From Paenibacillus bovis (lineage in GTDB: Bacteria > Bacillota > Bacilli > Paenibacillales > Paenibacillaceae), in NCBI RefSeq assembly GCF_001421015.2, contig NZ_CP013023.1:372001-436000 (forward strand): 64,000 nt of DNA. The letters run 5' to 3'. Positions 17,761-25,494 of the stretch are shown here, one piece after another. The notes beneath the pieces were generated by a model, which saw only the letters and a list, made by a program, of their open reading frames with translations, had not been told where the DNA came from and searched no databases. Position numbers and translations under genes: made by a program. Numbering within the stretch: the first letter of the stretch is position 1; every line of letters starts with the position of its first letter.

Positions 17761-18461
17761 CCGATACCCGCCCCGATTCTGTTAAGATCTGCAGTCGTGG
17801 ATGACGACTGGATAGTTTCCTTGGCCTGATCGGCCTGGTGATCGGCGTCTGCCGATTCGCCTACTGCCATAACCGGCTGCAGCGGTTTCTCTGCTGTAAA
17901 TTCCACCTGTCCCGGTGACATAGAGACGATCCGTGCCAGCGATTGTACCGGAATACCGCGTTCTTCGATCAGACCGCGTCCTTCCTGGAAAGTCTTCTCG
18001 ATCACGCAGCCCATACCGACCAGTGTCGCCCCCGATTCGGCGACAATATCCGCTAGTCCGACCAGCGCTGCCCCTGTCGCGAGGAAATCATCCACGATCA
18101 GCACGCGATCTTCCGGATTCAGGTAATCCTTGACGATGCTTACCTGGTAGGTCTCGCCACGGGTAAAGGAATGCACCGAAGCGGCATATACCTGATCTCC
18201 CTGAGTAACCGCCTTTTTCTTTTTCGCATAGACAAATGGTACATTCAGCGCAATACCTGTAGCCATCGCGAACTGGATTCCGCTCGCTTCAATCGTCAGT
18301 ACCTTGGTAATATGCTCATGCGCGAACAGTCTGGCAAATTCCCGGCCAATCTCCACCGCCAGCATAGTATCCACCTGGTGATTCAGAAAAGCGTCTACTT
18401 TGAGCACTTTGTCCGACAAAATCCTGCCTTCTGCCCGTATGCGTTCCTCCAGTAATTTCAT
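17754..18461 (-). CDS. xpt: xanthine phosphoribosyltransferase
   Basis: 235 residues. The PRPP-binding motif VLIVDDFLATGAAL is intact near residue 128, and the N-terminal MKLLEERIRAEGRILSDKVL is typical of Xpt. It converts xanthine and PRPP to XMP. The family is usually about 190 residues; here an extra tail of about 40 polar residues (from VMAVGESADADHQ) runs into the start of pbuX. AAGGGGAG lies seven bases before the ATG. Confidence 0.93.
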   Translation of the reverse strand: MKLLEERIRAEGRILSDKVLKVDAFLNHQVDTMLAVEIGREFARLFAHEHITKVLTIEASGIQFAMATGIALNVPFVYAKKKKAVTQGDQVYAASVHSFTRGETYQVSIVKDYLNPEDRVLIVDDFLATGAALVGLADIVAESGATLVGMGCVIEKTFQEGRGLIEERGIPVQSLARIVSMSPGQVEFTAEKPLQPVMAVGESADADHQADQAKETIQSSSTTADLNRIGAGIGC

Positions 18462-18529
18462 GTTACTTCTCCCCTTTTGTCTGTCTGTTATTCTGAATTC
18501 GTATGGACTTTAATCGTCATGTATAAAAC

Positions 18530-18577
18530 AAAAAAGGCAGGCCACCTGAGTTAATACACTCAAGTGAAGCCTGCCTG
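18530..18577 (-). terminator. guanine-riboswitch terminator
   Basis: On the minus strand AGGCAGGC pairs with GCCTGCCT, with inner pairs ACTTGAGT/ACTCAGGT, followed by T6. It lies between the purine aptamer and the xpt start codon and is the expected off-switch. Confidence 0.85.
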
Positions 18578-18662
18578 TATGCATGTTCATATACAGAATG
18601 CGCAAAAAGCCGCATCCTGATCCCTTTTTACCGGTCAGCAAAAAAAGGATCAGCACGTTCTT

Positions 18663-18735
18663 CACTCATAGTCGGACAATTACAATGGTTATCCGGTAGA
18701 AACTCCTGGGCCCTATTCCCAATATTATATGAGTG
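18663..18735 (-). promoter_or_regulatory. guanine-class purine riboswitch
   Basis: Reading the minus strand: CACTCAT closes with ATGAGTG (P1), followed by ATAAT, a P2 stem, GTTTCTACCGG and GTCCGACTATG. The base before UAU in the last block is C, which marks the guanine/hypoxanthine class rather than adenine. It controls xpt-pbuX by termination when purine is plentiful. Confidence 0.95.
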
Positions 18736-18736
18736 G

Positions 18737-19015
18737 TCGCCGTACCAAAGAGGGGAATAAATCCGCAGCAGCTATACGCAATATGTATAGTTCTGCTTCC
18801 TCCTGCACGGCTGGTATCAAATTATATATGTATACTACACGCATTCATGTTATGTTTCAAGGATATTTTTCAGTCTTTCAGTAAATTTCATAAGGAATTA
18901 TTTTCATACAAAGCGACAGATGGTTCAAGCATGGATAGGATGTTAATTTTTGTTTGTTTCCGATCAAATATATTCTTATTTGCGTAATTATGTGATGCTG
19001 ATAGGGAGATTCAGG
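18737..19015. other. intergenic, no feature seen
   Basis: Upstream of the guanine riboswitch. It must hold the promoter of xpt-pbuX on the minus strand, but I could not identify a convincing -35/-10 pair. The rest is AT-rich without conserved structure. Confidence 0.5.
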
Positions 19016-19044
19016 TTTCATTTGGAATCCTGATTGTGTATACT
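19016..19044 (+). promoter_or_regulatory. promoter of candidate antitoxin RNA
   Basis: TTTCAT (19016-19021), exactly 17 nt, TATACT (19039-19044). Weak -35 but good -10. It would start an RNA near 19051 that runs toward the 3' end of the 44-codon gene on the opposite strand. Confidence 0.5.
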
Positions 19045-19049
19045 ATACA

Positions 19050-19084
19050 TAAAGAAAGCCTGTAGTGTTGGTCCACCACAGGCT
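19050..19084 (-). terminator. terminator of candidate toxin mRNA
   Basis: On the minus strand AGCCTGT pairs with ACAGGCT, followed by the T-rich stretch TTCTTTAT. It lies 73 bases after the stop codon of the 44-codon gene. Confidence 0.6.
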
Positions 19085-19181
19085 GGATCGACAAGATCGG
19101 CGGAATCATACGGCGATCGCTCGGAATCAAATATTCCCCAAGACCGCCGGAGGTCTCCTAACCTTTATCCCGGCGGTTTTT
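19051..19181 (+). ncRNA. candidate cis-antisense RNA (type I antitoxin)
   Basis: About 130 nt, inferred from a plus-strand promoter (-10 at 19039-19044) and a strong rightward terminator at 19143-19181 (ACCGCCGG paired with CCGGCGGT, then T5). It carries no plausible coding sequence with a ribosome binding site. It is fully complementary to the last eight codons and 3' untranslated region of the 44-codon gene at 19158-19292, the arrangement seen for txpA/RatA and bsrG/SR4 in Bacillus subtilis. Transcription has not been shown. Confidence 0.55.
19143..19181 (+). terminator. antitoxin RNA terminator
   Basis: ACCGCCGG (19143-19150) pairs with CCGGCGGT (19170-19177) and is followed by T5. The loop holds the stop codon of the opposite-strand toxin gene. 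Confidence 0.75.
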
Positions 19182-19292
19182 GTTGTCTTTTACTCGTCTC
19201 CAGATTTCATGCAGCTTATCGATTCCGATAATCAAACCGATACATTTTGCCGAAATATCCAGAATTCTGAGCAATAGATCAACCAGTGACAT
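19158..19292 (-). CDS. candidate type I toxin, 44-aa membrane peptide
   Basis: Forty-four codons ending in TAG. Residues 2-25 are hydrophobic (SLVDLLLRILDIS, then CIGLIIGI), and the tail is strongly basic and ends in NKNRRDKG. GGGGGTG lies five bases before the ATG. Both the binding site and the ATG are locked in a hairpin: ATGGCGTC upstream pairs with GACGCCAT covering the start, with inner ACCC/GGGT and a GAAA loop. That, a short hydrophobic-basic peptide, and a convergent antisense RNA are the hallmarks of type I toxins. It has no clear similarity to TxpA or BsrG that I can recall, so family membership is open. Confidence 0.6.
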   Translation of the reverse strand: MSLVDLLLRILDISAKCIGLIIGIDKLHEIWRRVKDNKNRRDKG

Positions 19293-19318
19293 GGCGTCAC
19301 CCCCTTTCGGGTTGCGAC
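19285..19318 (-). promoter_or_regulatory. start-codon-sequestering hairpin
   Basis: Eight perfect outer pairs (19318-19311 with 19297-19290) plus inner G-C pairs capped by a GAAA tetraloop enclose the Shine-Dalgarno GGGGG and reach the start codon of the 44-codon gene, so fresh mRNA should translate poorly until processed or opened. Confidence 0.65.
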
Positions 19319-19357
19319 GCCATATCGATTCCGCTGGTCCTTGTGTTTCCGTGAATG

Positions 19358-19363
19358 ATTATA
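19358..19363 (-). promoter_or_regulatory. toxin mRNA promoter, extended -10
   Basis: Minus strand TGTTATAAT, an extended -10 (TGn plus TATAAT at 19363-19358). The -35 is poor. The start site would be near 19351, giving a leader of about 58 nt. Confidence 0.55.
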
Positions 19364-19439
19364 ACACAAAACAACTTTTATAAGTCATATGAGTTTATAT
19401 TCCAATGTTCTATCTCAATAAATGGCTTTTGCCAAAAAT

Positions 19440-19487
19440 AAAACCGTGGGTTGCTCCATCTGTCAGGTTGGGGCGGCTCACGGTTTT
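19440..19487 (-). terminator. pyrKD terminator
   Basis: AAAACCGTG pairs with CACGGTTTT with further pairing inside; on the minus strand a T-rich tract follows (TTTTATTTTTG). It lies 77 bases after pyrD. Confidence 0.75.
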
Positions 19488-19563
19488 TCCATTTTTAATC
19501 GTTGTTCAAATGGCTTGCCTGTTCCCTGAATGCATCAGCCATTGTTCCAATCTACCATCCTGA

Positions 19564-20499
19564 TTATCCAATAATCCCGCGTATCTCTTCCAGCGACTCT
19601 ATCCGCTGCTGCTGCATCCATGTCTGCAACCCATCGACCAGCTCCGTGCCGGCACGCAGATTCACAAAATTATATGTGCCCACCTGCACCGCATCGGCAC
19701 CGGCCATAATGAATTCGATTATATCCTCCACACTGCTGATTCCGCCCATGCCGATCACCGGGATCGACAGTGCTCGGGCTACCTGATGCACCATCCGCAG
19801 CGCAATCGGCTTGATCGCCGGCCCGGACAAACCGGCATATCCATTATCAAATGCGCTGCGCCGCCGGTAAATATCGATCTTCATCGCCGAAAAGGTGTTG
19901 ACCAGCGATACCGCATCGGCCCCTTCCTCTTCGCACATGACTGCCATCTCCACGATATCCTGTGCACCCGGTGACAGCTTGACCATCAGCGGCAGGTCAG
20001 TCACGCTGCGTACCTGCCGGACAATACTACGCGCCGTCTCTGTCTGGATTCCGAACTGAATCCCTCCCTCACGGACATTGGGACAGGAAATATTCAGCTC
20101 CAGCATATCGATTCCGCGGCCGCCCTGCTCGATCTGCTGTCGGGTATGTACAGACAGCAGCCGTGCGCCTTCGATATATTCTTCGGCATTGGAACCGCCC
20201 AGATTGGCAATCACCGCTGTACCCAGCGTTGTCATGTACGGCAGCTCCTGTTCCAGAAAAGCTGCTACACCCGGATTCTCCAATCCTACACTGTTCATCA
20301 TGCCGGAAGCTGTCTCCTGTATGCGGCATCCCGGATTACCGGAACGAGGGTGCAGGGTCAATCCTTTGCAGGAGATGCCTCCCAGTATGCCTGCATCCAC
20401 ATACGCCGCATACTCCCTGCCAAATCCATACGTTCCCGACGCCATGATCACCGGATTACGCAGCGTAACGCCGCCGATATTACACTGTAGTGAGGTCAT
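19564..20499 (-). CDS. pyrD: dihydroorotate dehydrogenase B, catalytic subunit
   Basis: 311 residues. FMN-binding/catalytic features: [13 protein letters not shown] and [13 protein letters not shown] at the N-terminus, [11 protein letters not shown] (active-site loop with the catalytic Cys of class 1B), and [21 protein letters not shown] for phosphate binding. It oxidises dihydroorotate to orotate in pyrimidine synthesis and works with PyrK, whose gene overlaps it by 20 bases upstream. GAGGAGG precedes the ATG. Confidence 0.94.
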   Translation of the reverse strand: MTSLQCNIGGVTLRNPVIMASGTYGFGREYAAYVDAGILGGISCKGLTLHPRSGNPGCRIQETASGMMNSVGLENPGVAAFLEQELPYMTTLGTAVIANLGGSNAEEYIEGARLLSVHTRQQIEQGGRGIDMLELNISCPNVREGGIQFGIQTETARSIVRQVRSVTDLPLMVKLSPGAQDIVEMAVMCEEEGADAVSLVNTFSAMKIDIYRRRSAFDNGYAGLSGPAIKPIALRMVHQVARALSIPVIGMGGISSVEDIIEFIMAGADAVQVGTYNFVNLRAGTELVDGLQTWMQQQRIESLEEIRGIIG

Positions 20500-21256
20500 T
20501 CCAGTCCACCTCCTCTGCTGCGAATACCGGCCCTTCTACACAGGTCCTGCGGTTGCCACTGGTCGTCCGCACCGTGCAGGTCAGACAGGCTCCAATGCCG
20601 CAGGCCATATGCTTTTCGGTAGAAATATACAGACGGGTACTCGCCGGATAACCTTCACTGTCATGCAGGGCAGCATCATTTGCAGCGGCTGTACATTCGG
20701 CCAGTGCTTTGAGCATCCCTGCCGGGCCGCAGGCCAGAATCGTATCGTACCAGCCTGGCTCCAGCAGTTCCAGTATGCTCCTGTGCCTGCTGTTCATCAC
20801 CTTTACCCGAGCAGCTGACTCTACTGCCTGACGCAAGCTCTCCACTGCAAATGCCTCGCCGGAGAATCCCAGATAAATATCGGCCTGCGCATAATGACGG
20901 GCCGCCAGCAGCAGCGGAGCGATGCCCATCCCGCCTCCGACCAGCGCGATTCGTCCCGGTTCATCCAGTACCGGGAATCCATTGCCAAACGGACCTTCCA
21001 ACAGCACCTGCTGTCCTGCTGACATCCGTGACAAAATCGCTGTTCCACGGCCATGGACCCTGTACAAAAAGGCGATGAAATCATCGCCTTTGTCGTGAAT
21101 GCTAAGCGGACGGGATAACAGGGGATAGCTGTCTCCCCGGTATCCGTCATCTGCACGCATCATATAAAATTGTCCCATTCGGCCCTTATACGATCCTGCA
21201 ATCTTCATTACAAAAACATCCGGTGCTATCTGTTCATTAGAAATAATACGAGTCAT
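20480..21256 (-). CDS. pyrK: dihydroorotate dehydrogenase electron-transfer subunit
   Basis: 258 residues. FAD-binding region ([11 protein letters not shown]), NAD-binding [10 protein letters not shown], and a C-terminal [2Fe-2S] cluster Cys set in [12 protein letters not shown] and TCVEGPVF. PyrK passes electrons from PyrD to NAD+. GGGAGG lies seven bases before the ATG. No other pyrimidine genes are in the window, so this pair is separate from a main pyr operon, at least locally. Confidence 0.93.
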   Translation of the reverse strand: MTRIISNEQIAPDVFVMKIAGSYKGRMGQFYMMRADDGYRGDSYPLLSRPLSIHDKGDDFIAFLYRVHGRGTAILSRMSAGQQVLLEGPFGNGFPVLDEPGRIALVGGGMGIAPLLLAARHYAQADIYLGFSGEAFAVESLRQAVESAARVKVMNSRHRSILELLEPGWYDTILACGPAGMLKALAECTAAANDAALHDSEGYPASTRLYISTEKHMACGIGACLTCTVRTTSGNRRTCVEGPVFAAEEVDWNDLTTV

Positions 21257-21338
21257 GCTTCCGCCTCCCTTTCGCCGCTACCTATCATACCAGCAGCTCG
21301 CAGATACGGTTGTAACTCTTCTCACAATGTCAGGCAAA

Positions 21339-22358
21339 TCAGACGATCATTAGCACCAATACCGCCATCATGGCCAGAATCAGCCCAGCTGCAATAATTC
21401 GGATATGGATACGACGATGCATCACGATAATCGCGATATATTCGCGAATAAAAGCATTAGGCAAATAGTATAGCGCTGTATAGGACCCTACGCCGTCACC
21501 CTGTATGCCTGCCTGTCTGGCATAGATACCTGCGCGGAACAGATGAAAATTATTGGTCACAAAGATGCAGGAGTACGGCTTGCCGCCCATCAGCTCATCC
21601 ATCTTTTGCCGGGACAAGCGCATGTTTTGCAGCGTATTGGCTGATTCATTCTCAATAATGATATGGTCGGCCGGAATACCCTTTTCCAGCAAATACTGTC
21701 CCATCGCTTCTCCCTCGGCAGTCTGTTCATCACTACCCTGTCCGCCGGATACGACGATCCGTGGCGGTTCTCCATCCTGGTGCCGCAGGTACACATCAAT
21801 CCCCTGATCCAGCCGGCTAGCCAGCAGCGGCGGCACCTTGTTGCGAATCAGTCCGCTTCCCAGCACGATAATAAAGTCCGGCCGATAACGCGGCCGATGG
21901 AAATTATACAGCAGGGACGATACCAGATAGCAGATAAACAGCAATCCAAAATACGCCACACAAAGCTGCACTACAATAACAAACGGTGCCAGCACACTAT
22001 TATAGGGTGCGATCAATACGAGCGGGGGCAGCACCAGAATCCCGAATCCGGTTAGCATCGACAGCAGATTGGGCAGTTTCCATCCTTCTTTGCGCAGCAG
22101 AATCCGGCCATTGTAAATAAGGGCTACACCAATACCCAGCACAACGACCGGAGCCAGCAGCAGCAGGATCAGAATCAGCAGCACAGCGATATACGGTACA
22201 TGTCCTGCCAGATGATTCATTGCATAAAGGACCAGACCAAACAGCAGCAGAATAATCCCGATCGTCAAAAAGACACCGTTCTGCAGTCGCCTGCGATCCT
22301 GTGTATAGCTAATCACAAACATGACCAGACATAATCCGGCCATACCCAGTATGTACAT
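21339..22358 (-). CDS. YdcF/SanA-type DUF218 membrane protein
   Basis: 339 residues. Five or so N-terminal membrane helices (residues about 1-150), then a soluble DUF218 domain: FIIVLGSGLI, IVVSGGQGSDEQTAEGEAM, ENESANTLQNM and FVTNNFHLFRA, followed by a C-terminal helix. Relatives (ElyC, SanA) affect cell-envelope polysaccharide and vancomycin tolerance, but the reaction is unknown. GAGGAGA precedes the ATG. Confidence 0.83.
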   Translation of the reverse strand: MYILGMAGLCLVMFVISYTQDRRRLQNGVFLTIGIILLLFGLVLYAMNHLAGHVPYIAVLLILILLLLAPVVVLGIGVALIYNGRILLRKEGWKLPNLLSMLTGFGILVLPPLVLIAPYNSVLAPFVIVVQLCVAYFGLLFICYLVSSLLYNFHRPRYRPDFIIVLGSGLIRNKVPPLLASRLDQGIDVYLRHQDGEPPRIVVSGGQGSDEQTAEGEAMGQYLLEKGIPADHIIIENESANTLQNMRLSRQKMDELMGGKPYSCIFVTNNFHLFRAGIYARQAGIQGDGVGSYTALYYLPNAFIREYIAIIVMHRRIHIRIIAAGLILAMMAVLVLMIV

Positions 22359-22430
22359 CTATTTCTCTCCTCTTCTCCGGTTATGAACATGATACCATGA
22401 GTCCACTCTATTCTTACCCTTATTTTGAGA

Positions 22431-22444
22431 TTACAAAAGTGTAA
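22431..22444 (+). promoter_or_regulatory. BceR-type operator
   Basis: Perfect TTACA-N4-TGTAA, the binding site of BceR-like regulators. It begins 59 bases before a TATACT -10 at 22490-22495, ahead of the 55-codon gene. The same box with the same spacing occurs before the ABC transporter genes at 24615. Confidence 0.75.
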
Positions 22445-22537
22445 GGATAACGTAAGAAAAGATTAAGACAATGCGACATTATACGAAGGTATACTATGTT
22501 AGGATAAACACTATACCAATCCAAGGAGGAATCAATG

Positions 22538-22705
22538 ATGGGAAAATGGCTGTTCAAAACCATAATGGCTGCCCTGTTTACCGGTGCCATCGTCTATATC
22601 GGCCTGCATCATAAATGGCCCGAGCTGGATCAGATCGCACTGCTGGCCAAACAGTATTCGCATATACTTACCGATATTCTGCCGGCTGCCGGCCGCATTT
22701 CCTAA
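22538..22705 (+). CDS. 55-aa single-pass membrane peptide in Bce module
   Basis: AAGGAGG lies eight bases before the ATG at 22538 (a second ATG at 22535 is too close). The peptide has a short basic N-terminus (MGKWLFK), one membrane helix (residues 8-23) and a polar C-terminal part (KWPELDQIALLAKQYSHILT). Orientation would place the tail outside. No recognised family. It lies upstream of the response regulator and has its own BceR-type box and -10, so it is probably induced with the transporter and might assist peptide sensing or resistance. Confidence 0.65.
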   Translation: MGKWLFKTIMAALFTGAIVYIGLHHKWPELDQIALLAKQYSHILTDILPAAGRIS

Positions 22706-22783
22706 GCCAAATCTGCAGCAACGTTATTCACCAAAATTATCCATAAAATGGTATTCCGCAGCTCAAATAGTATACTAATAAGG

Positions 22784-22816
22784 CATCCCACCGAATCTGC
22801 GGATACGTGTGGGATG
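22784..22816 (+). promoter_or_regulatory. leader hairpin before response regulator
   Basis: CATCCCAC pairs with GTGGGATG just after a possible -10 (TATACT, 22771-22776). Only a weak T-run follows, so it is a partial terminator, an attenuator or an mRNA stabiliser. Confidence 0.45.
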
Positions 22817-22842
22817 ATTTCATTTGTAAGGAGTCTACAGCT

Positions 22843-23550
22843 ATGCAGAAAATTATGATTGTCGAAGATGATCCCAAAATTGCCGGTCTGCTGCAAAATC
22901 ATATAACCAGGTATGCATATGAGGTGATCCTCACTGTTAATTTCAGTAATGTACTGGAAGAATTCCGGCAGGCCCAACCCGATCTGGTGCTACTCGATGT
23001 GAATCTACCCAGCTTTGACGGATATTACTGGTGCCGGCAGATCCGTAATCATTCTATCTGTCCCGTACTGTTCATCTCCGCGCGTTCCGGTGAGATGGAT
23101 CAGATTATGGCTCTGGAAAATGGTGCCGATGACTATATTACCAAGCCGTTCGACTATGGCATCATCATGGCCAAAATCCGCAGTCAATTGCGCCGTGCTT
23201 ATGGCGAATATGCTAGCCGAACCGAGGAACATATTGTAGAAGTTGCCGGTCTGCGCCTGTACCCGGAACGTATGGAGCTGGCCTACACAGATGCTGTTAT
23301 CCCGCTTACCCGCAAGGAATGCGATATTATTGGCAGTCTGATGGAGCGCCACCCTCGCGTGGCAAGCCGGGAGGCACTGCTGGAAAAGCTCTGGGATGAT
23401 CAGAATTTTGTGGACGAGAATACGCTGAACGTAAATATTACCCGTGTACGCAAGAAATTTCAGGAGCTGGGGTTGGAGGATGCCGTTGAGACAGTACGCG
23501 GTAGCGGGTATCGACTGAACGTCTTCTGGACTGGAGAGGAGAAGCAATGA
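22843..23550 (+). CDS. BceR-type response regulator (OmpR family)
   Basis: 235 residues. Receiver domain with acidic EDD near the N-terminus, phospho-acceptor Asp in LVLLDVNLPSFDG, and conserved Lys in YITKPFDYG; C-terminal winged helix (LTRKECDIIGSL, VRGSGYRLNV). It pairs with the kinase that follows by an ATGA overlap. AAGGAG precedes the ATG at 22843. Known Bce regulators bind TnACA-N4-TGTAA; two such boxes lie in this locus. Confidence 0.9.
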   Translation: MQKIMIVEDDPKIAGLLQNHITRYAYEVILTVNFSNVLEEFRQAQPDLVLLDVNLPSFDGYYWCRQIRNHSICPVLFISARSGEMDQIMALENGADDYITKPFDYGIIMAKIRSQLRRAYGEYASRTEEHIVEVAGLRLYPERMELAYTDAVIPLTRKECDIIGSLMERHPRVASREALLEKLWDDQNFVDENTLNVNITRVRKKFQELGLEDAVETVRGSGYRLNVFWTGEEKQ

Positions 23551-24550
23551 AACTTTTTCTGCGGGAACATGCACTGCTGATCACGCTGCATGTGATCCAG
23601 TTTTTTGCGGTATTGGGCATTTACTGGATGGACGGCTATCATCGCCTCGCACCGGCGCTTTATTCGGTCTTTCTGGGGTGTTTCTGTTGGGATGCTATTT
23701 GACCTATCATTATCTCAGTCGCCGTCGCTATTTTGGCATCCTTGGTCAGCCGCTTTCCGGCATGGAGGAATCGATCCAGCAGCTAGATCAGACACCGGTC
23801 GGGGAAGCACTGGAAGAACTGCTCCGCCAGCAGTACCGATTCTATCAGGAACAGCTGGCTGCAGCGCAGCGTGAGCAAAAGCAGCATCTGACCTTTATGG
23901 ATCAATGGGTGCATCAGATGAAGACGCCTCTGTCCGTAATTGAGTTGACCGTACAGCAGGTAGATGAACCGGAGTATGCCAGTATTCGCGAAGAAACCGA
24001 GAGGATGCGCTCCGGCCTGAATACCATTCTGTATATGGCCCGGCTTCGTACCTTTCAGCAGGACTTCCATCCCCGATCACTCGCTCTGTCGCAGATCGTG
24101 CATGAAGTGATTCACGAACATAAGCGTTCCTTTATTCGCAACAATGTGTATCCCGAGGTGCAGACTATTAAAGGGATGCTGATGGTGGATTCGGATGAGA
24201 AATGGCTGTTTTTCATGCTGTCCCAGCTGGTCATGAATAGCGTGAAATATTCTGCGGGCAGCGGCCAGAAAATTCACATCCATTCTTTTATCCGAGATCG
24301 GCAGGCTGTACTGGAAGTGCGCGATCATGGTGTCGGTATTCCGGCAGCAGATCTCAAGCGGGTATTTGATCCGTTTTTCACGGGCGAGAATGGACGGCAT
24401 TTTCGGGAGTCGACCGGAATGGGGCTCTATCTGACCAGGGAAGCAGCCAACCAGCTGGGTCATGCATTGGAATTGGAATCAGCTCCAGGACAGGGAACTA
24501 CGGTCCGTATTGTTTTCCATTCCTGGCAGCAGCTCTCCCCTTCAGAGTAA
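23547..24550 (+). pseudogene. BceS-type sensor histidine kinase, frameshifted
   Basis: The gene starts with ATG at 23547 and encodes the first membrane helix (ALLITLHVIQFFAVLGIYWM), but after codon 44 (GGG, 23676-23678) the frame runs into TGA. Restoring one G in the G4 run at 23675-23678 gives a continuous 334-residue protein, the usual BceS length, reading through helix 2 (VFLLGCYLTYHYL). The rest is intact: MDQWVHQMKTPLSV (phospho-His), an N box and DHGVGIPAADLKRVFD, GMGLYL. Intramembrane-sensing kinases need the two helices to contact the transporter. The break may be a real mutation, a G-run sequencing error or translational slippage. Confidence 0.85.
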
Positions 24551-24614
24551 TTTTCGTATTCATTTCACCGCTGCTGTTCCTCCCAGTTCCACTTCCCTGC
24601 TGCGCTGCCTTACC

Positions 24615-24628
24615 TTACATACATGTAA
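24615..24628 (+). promoter_or_regulatory. BceR-type operator
   Basis: Perfect TTACA-N4-TGTAA. It begins 58 bases before a TATACT -10 at 24673-24678 upstream of the ABC transporter genes, the same geometry as the box at 22431. Confidence 0.8.
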
Positions 24629-24726
24629 GCCGGATGAAAGGAAAATCGATAGCTGGCTCCCTGCCCTCGTACTATACTGGGCACATGAGAACAACCAAGA
24701 AATCGATGGACCAAGGAGGACTACAC

Positions 24727-25494
24727 ATGCTTAATGTTAACCAGATCAGCAAAACCTACAGCGGCAAAATCGCCTATAAAGCACTGACCGATATTCAGTT
24801 TACAATTGAAGACGGGGAGTTTGTCGGTATTATGGGACCATCCGGTAGCGGCAAAACGACGCTCCTCAATCTGATTGCCACTATCGATGAGCCGACCAGC
24901 GGACAGATTCTGATCAACGGACAAAATATTAACCAGATGAAAAAAAACGAACTGGCTCGCTTCCGGCGGCGGGAACTCGGCTTTATTTTCCAGGACTTCA
25001 ATCTGCTGCATACTCTGACCGTACAGGAAAATATTGTCCTCCCACTGACACTCGACGGCAGCAAAGTCAGCGAAATGAAGCAAAAAGCAGCCGCTATTGC
25101 AGAAAAGCTGGGCATTACCTCCATTTTGAACAAGCGCACCTATGAAATCTCAGGCGGACAGGCGCAACGTACTGCAATCGCCCGGGCAATGATCCATTCC
25201 CCCAAAATGCTACTGGCTGATGAGCCGACCGGAAACCTGGATTCCAAATCAGCCCGGGATGTTATGGAAATGCTGGAGACTATCAACCGTGAACAGCAGA
25301 CTACCATGATGCTCGTTACCCATGATCCGGTAGCCGCCAGCTACTGCAGCAGAGTTATTTTTATCCGGGATGGACGTCTGTACAGTGAGATTCACCGCGG
25401 GGATAATCGCCAGGCCTTTTTCCAGAAAATCATCGATACCTTATCACTGCTGGGAGGGCATTCGAATGACATTTCGTCAATTCGCTTATCATAA
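24727..25494 (+). CDS. BceA-type ABC transporter ATP-binding protein
   Basis: 255 residues. Walker A GPSGSGKTTLL, Q-loop FIFQDFNLL, signature SGGQAQRTAIARAM and Walker B MLLADEPTGNLDS. With the permease that follows it forms a BceAB-type complex that removes or releases antimicrobial peptides such as bacitracin or lantibiotics from their lipid targets and signals their presence to the kinase. The signature residue order SGGQ is intact. AAGGAGG precedes the ATG; the end overlaps the permease start by 29 bases. Confidence 0.92.
   Translation: MLNVNQISKTYSGKIAYKALTDIQFTIEDGEFVGIMGPSGSGKTTLLNLIATIDEPTSGQILINGQNINQMKKNELARFRRRELGFIFQDFNLLHTLTVQENIVLPLTLDGSKVSEMKQKAAAIAEKLGITSILNKRTYEISGGQAQRTAIARAMIHSPKMLLADEPTGNLDSKSARDVMEMLETINREQQTTMMLVTHDPVAASYCSRVIFIRDGRLYSEIHRGDNRQAFFQKIIDTLSLLGGHSNDISSIRLS

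Noticed and set aside
18733..18987. 84-codon plus-strand frame
   Set aside because: Overlaps the promoter side of the guanine riboswitch, poor composition, no binding site.
19034..19277. Plus-strand frames of 65-70 codons
   Set aside because: They cover the antisense RNA and the opposite strand of the 44-codon gene and have no ribosome binding sites.
23678..24550. Histidine kinase as an intact 290-aa protein from the GTG at 23678
   Set aside because: That GTG has no binding site and would delete the first helix; the upstream ATG coupled to the regulator stop is the true start, so the gene is frameshifted.
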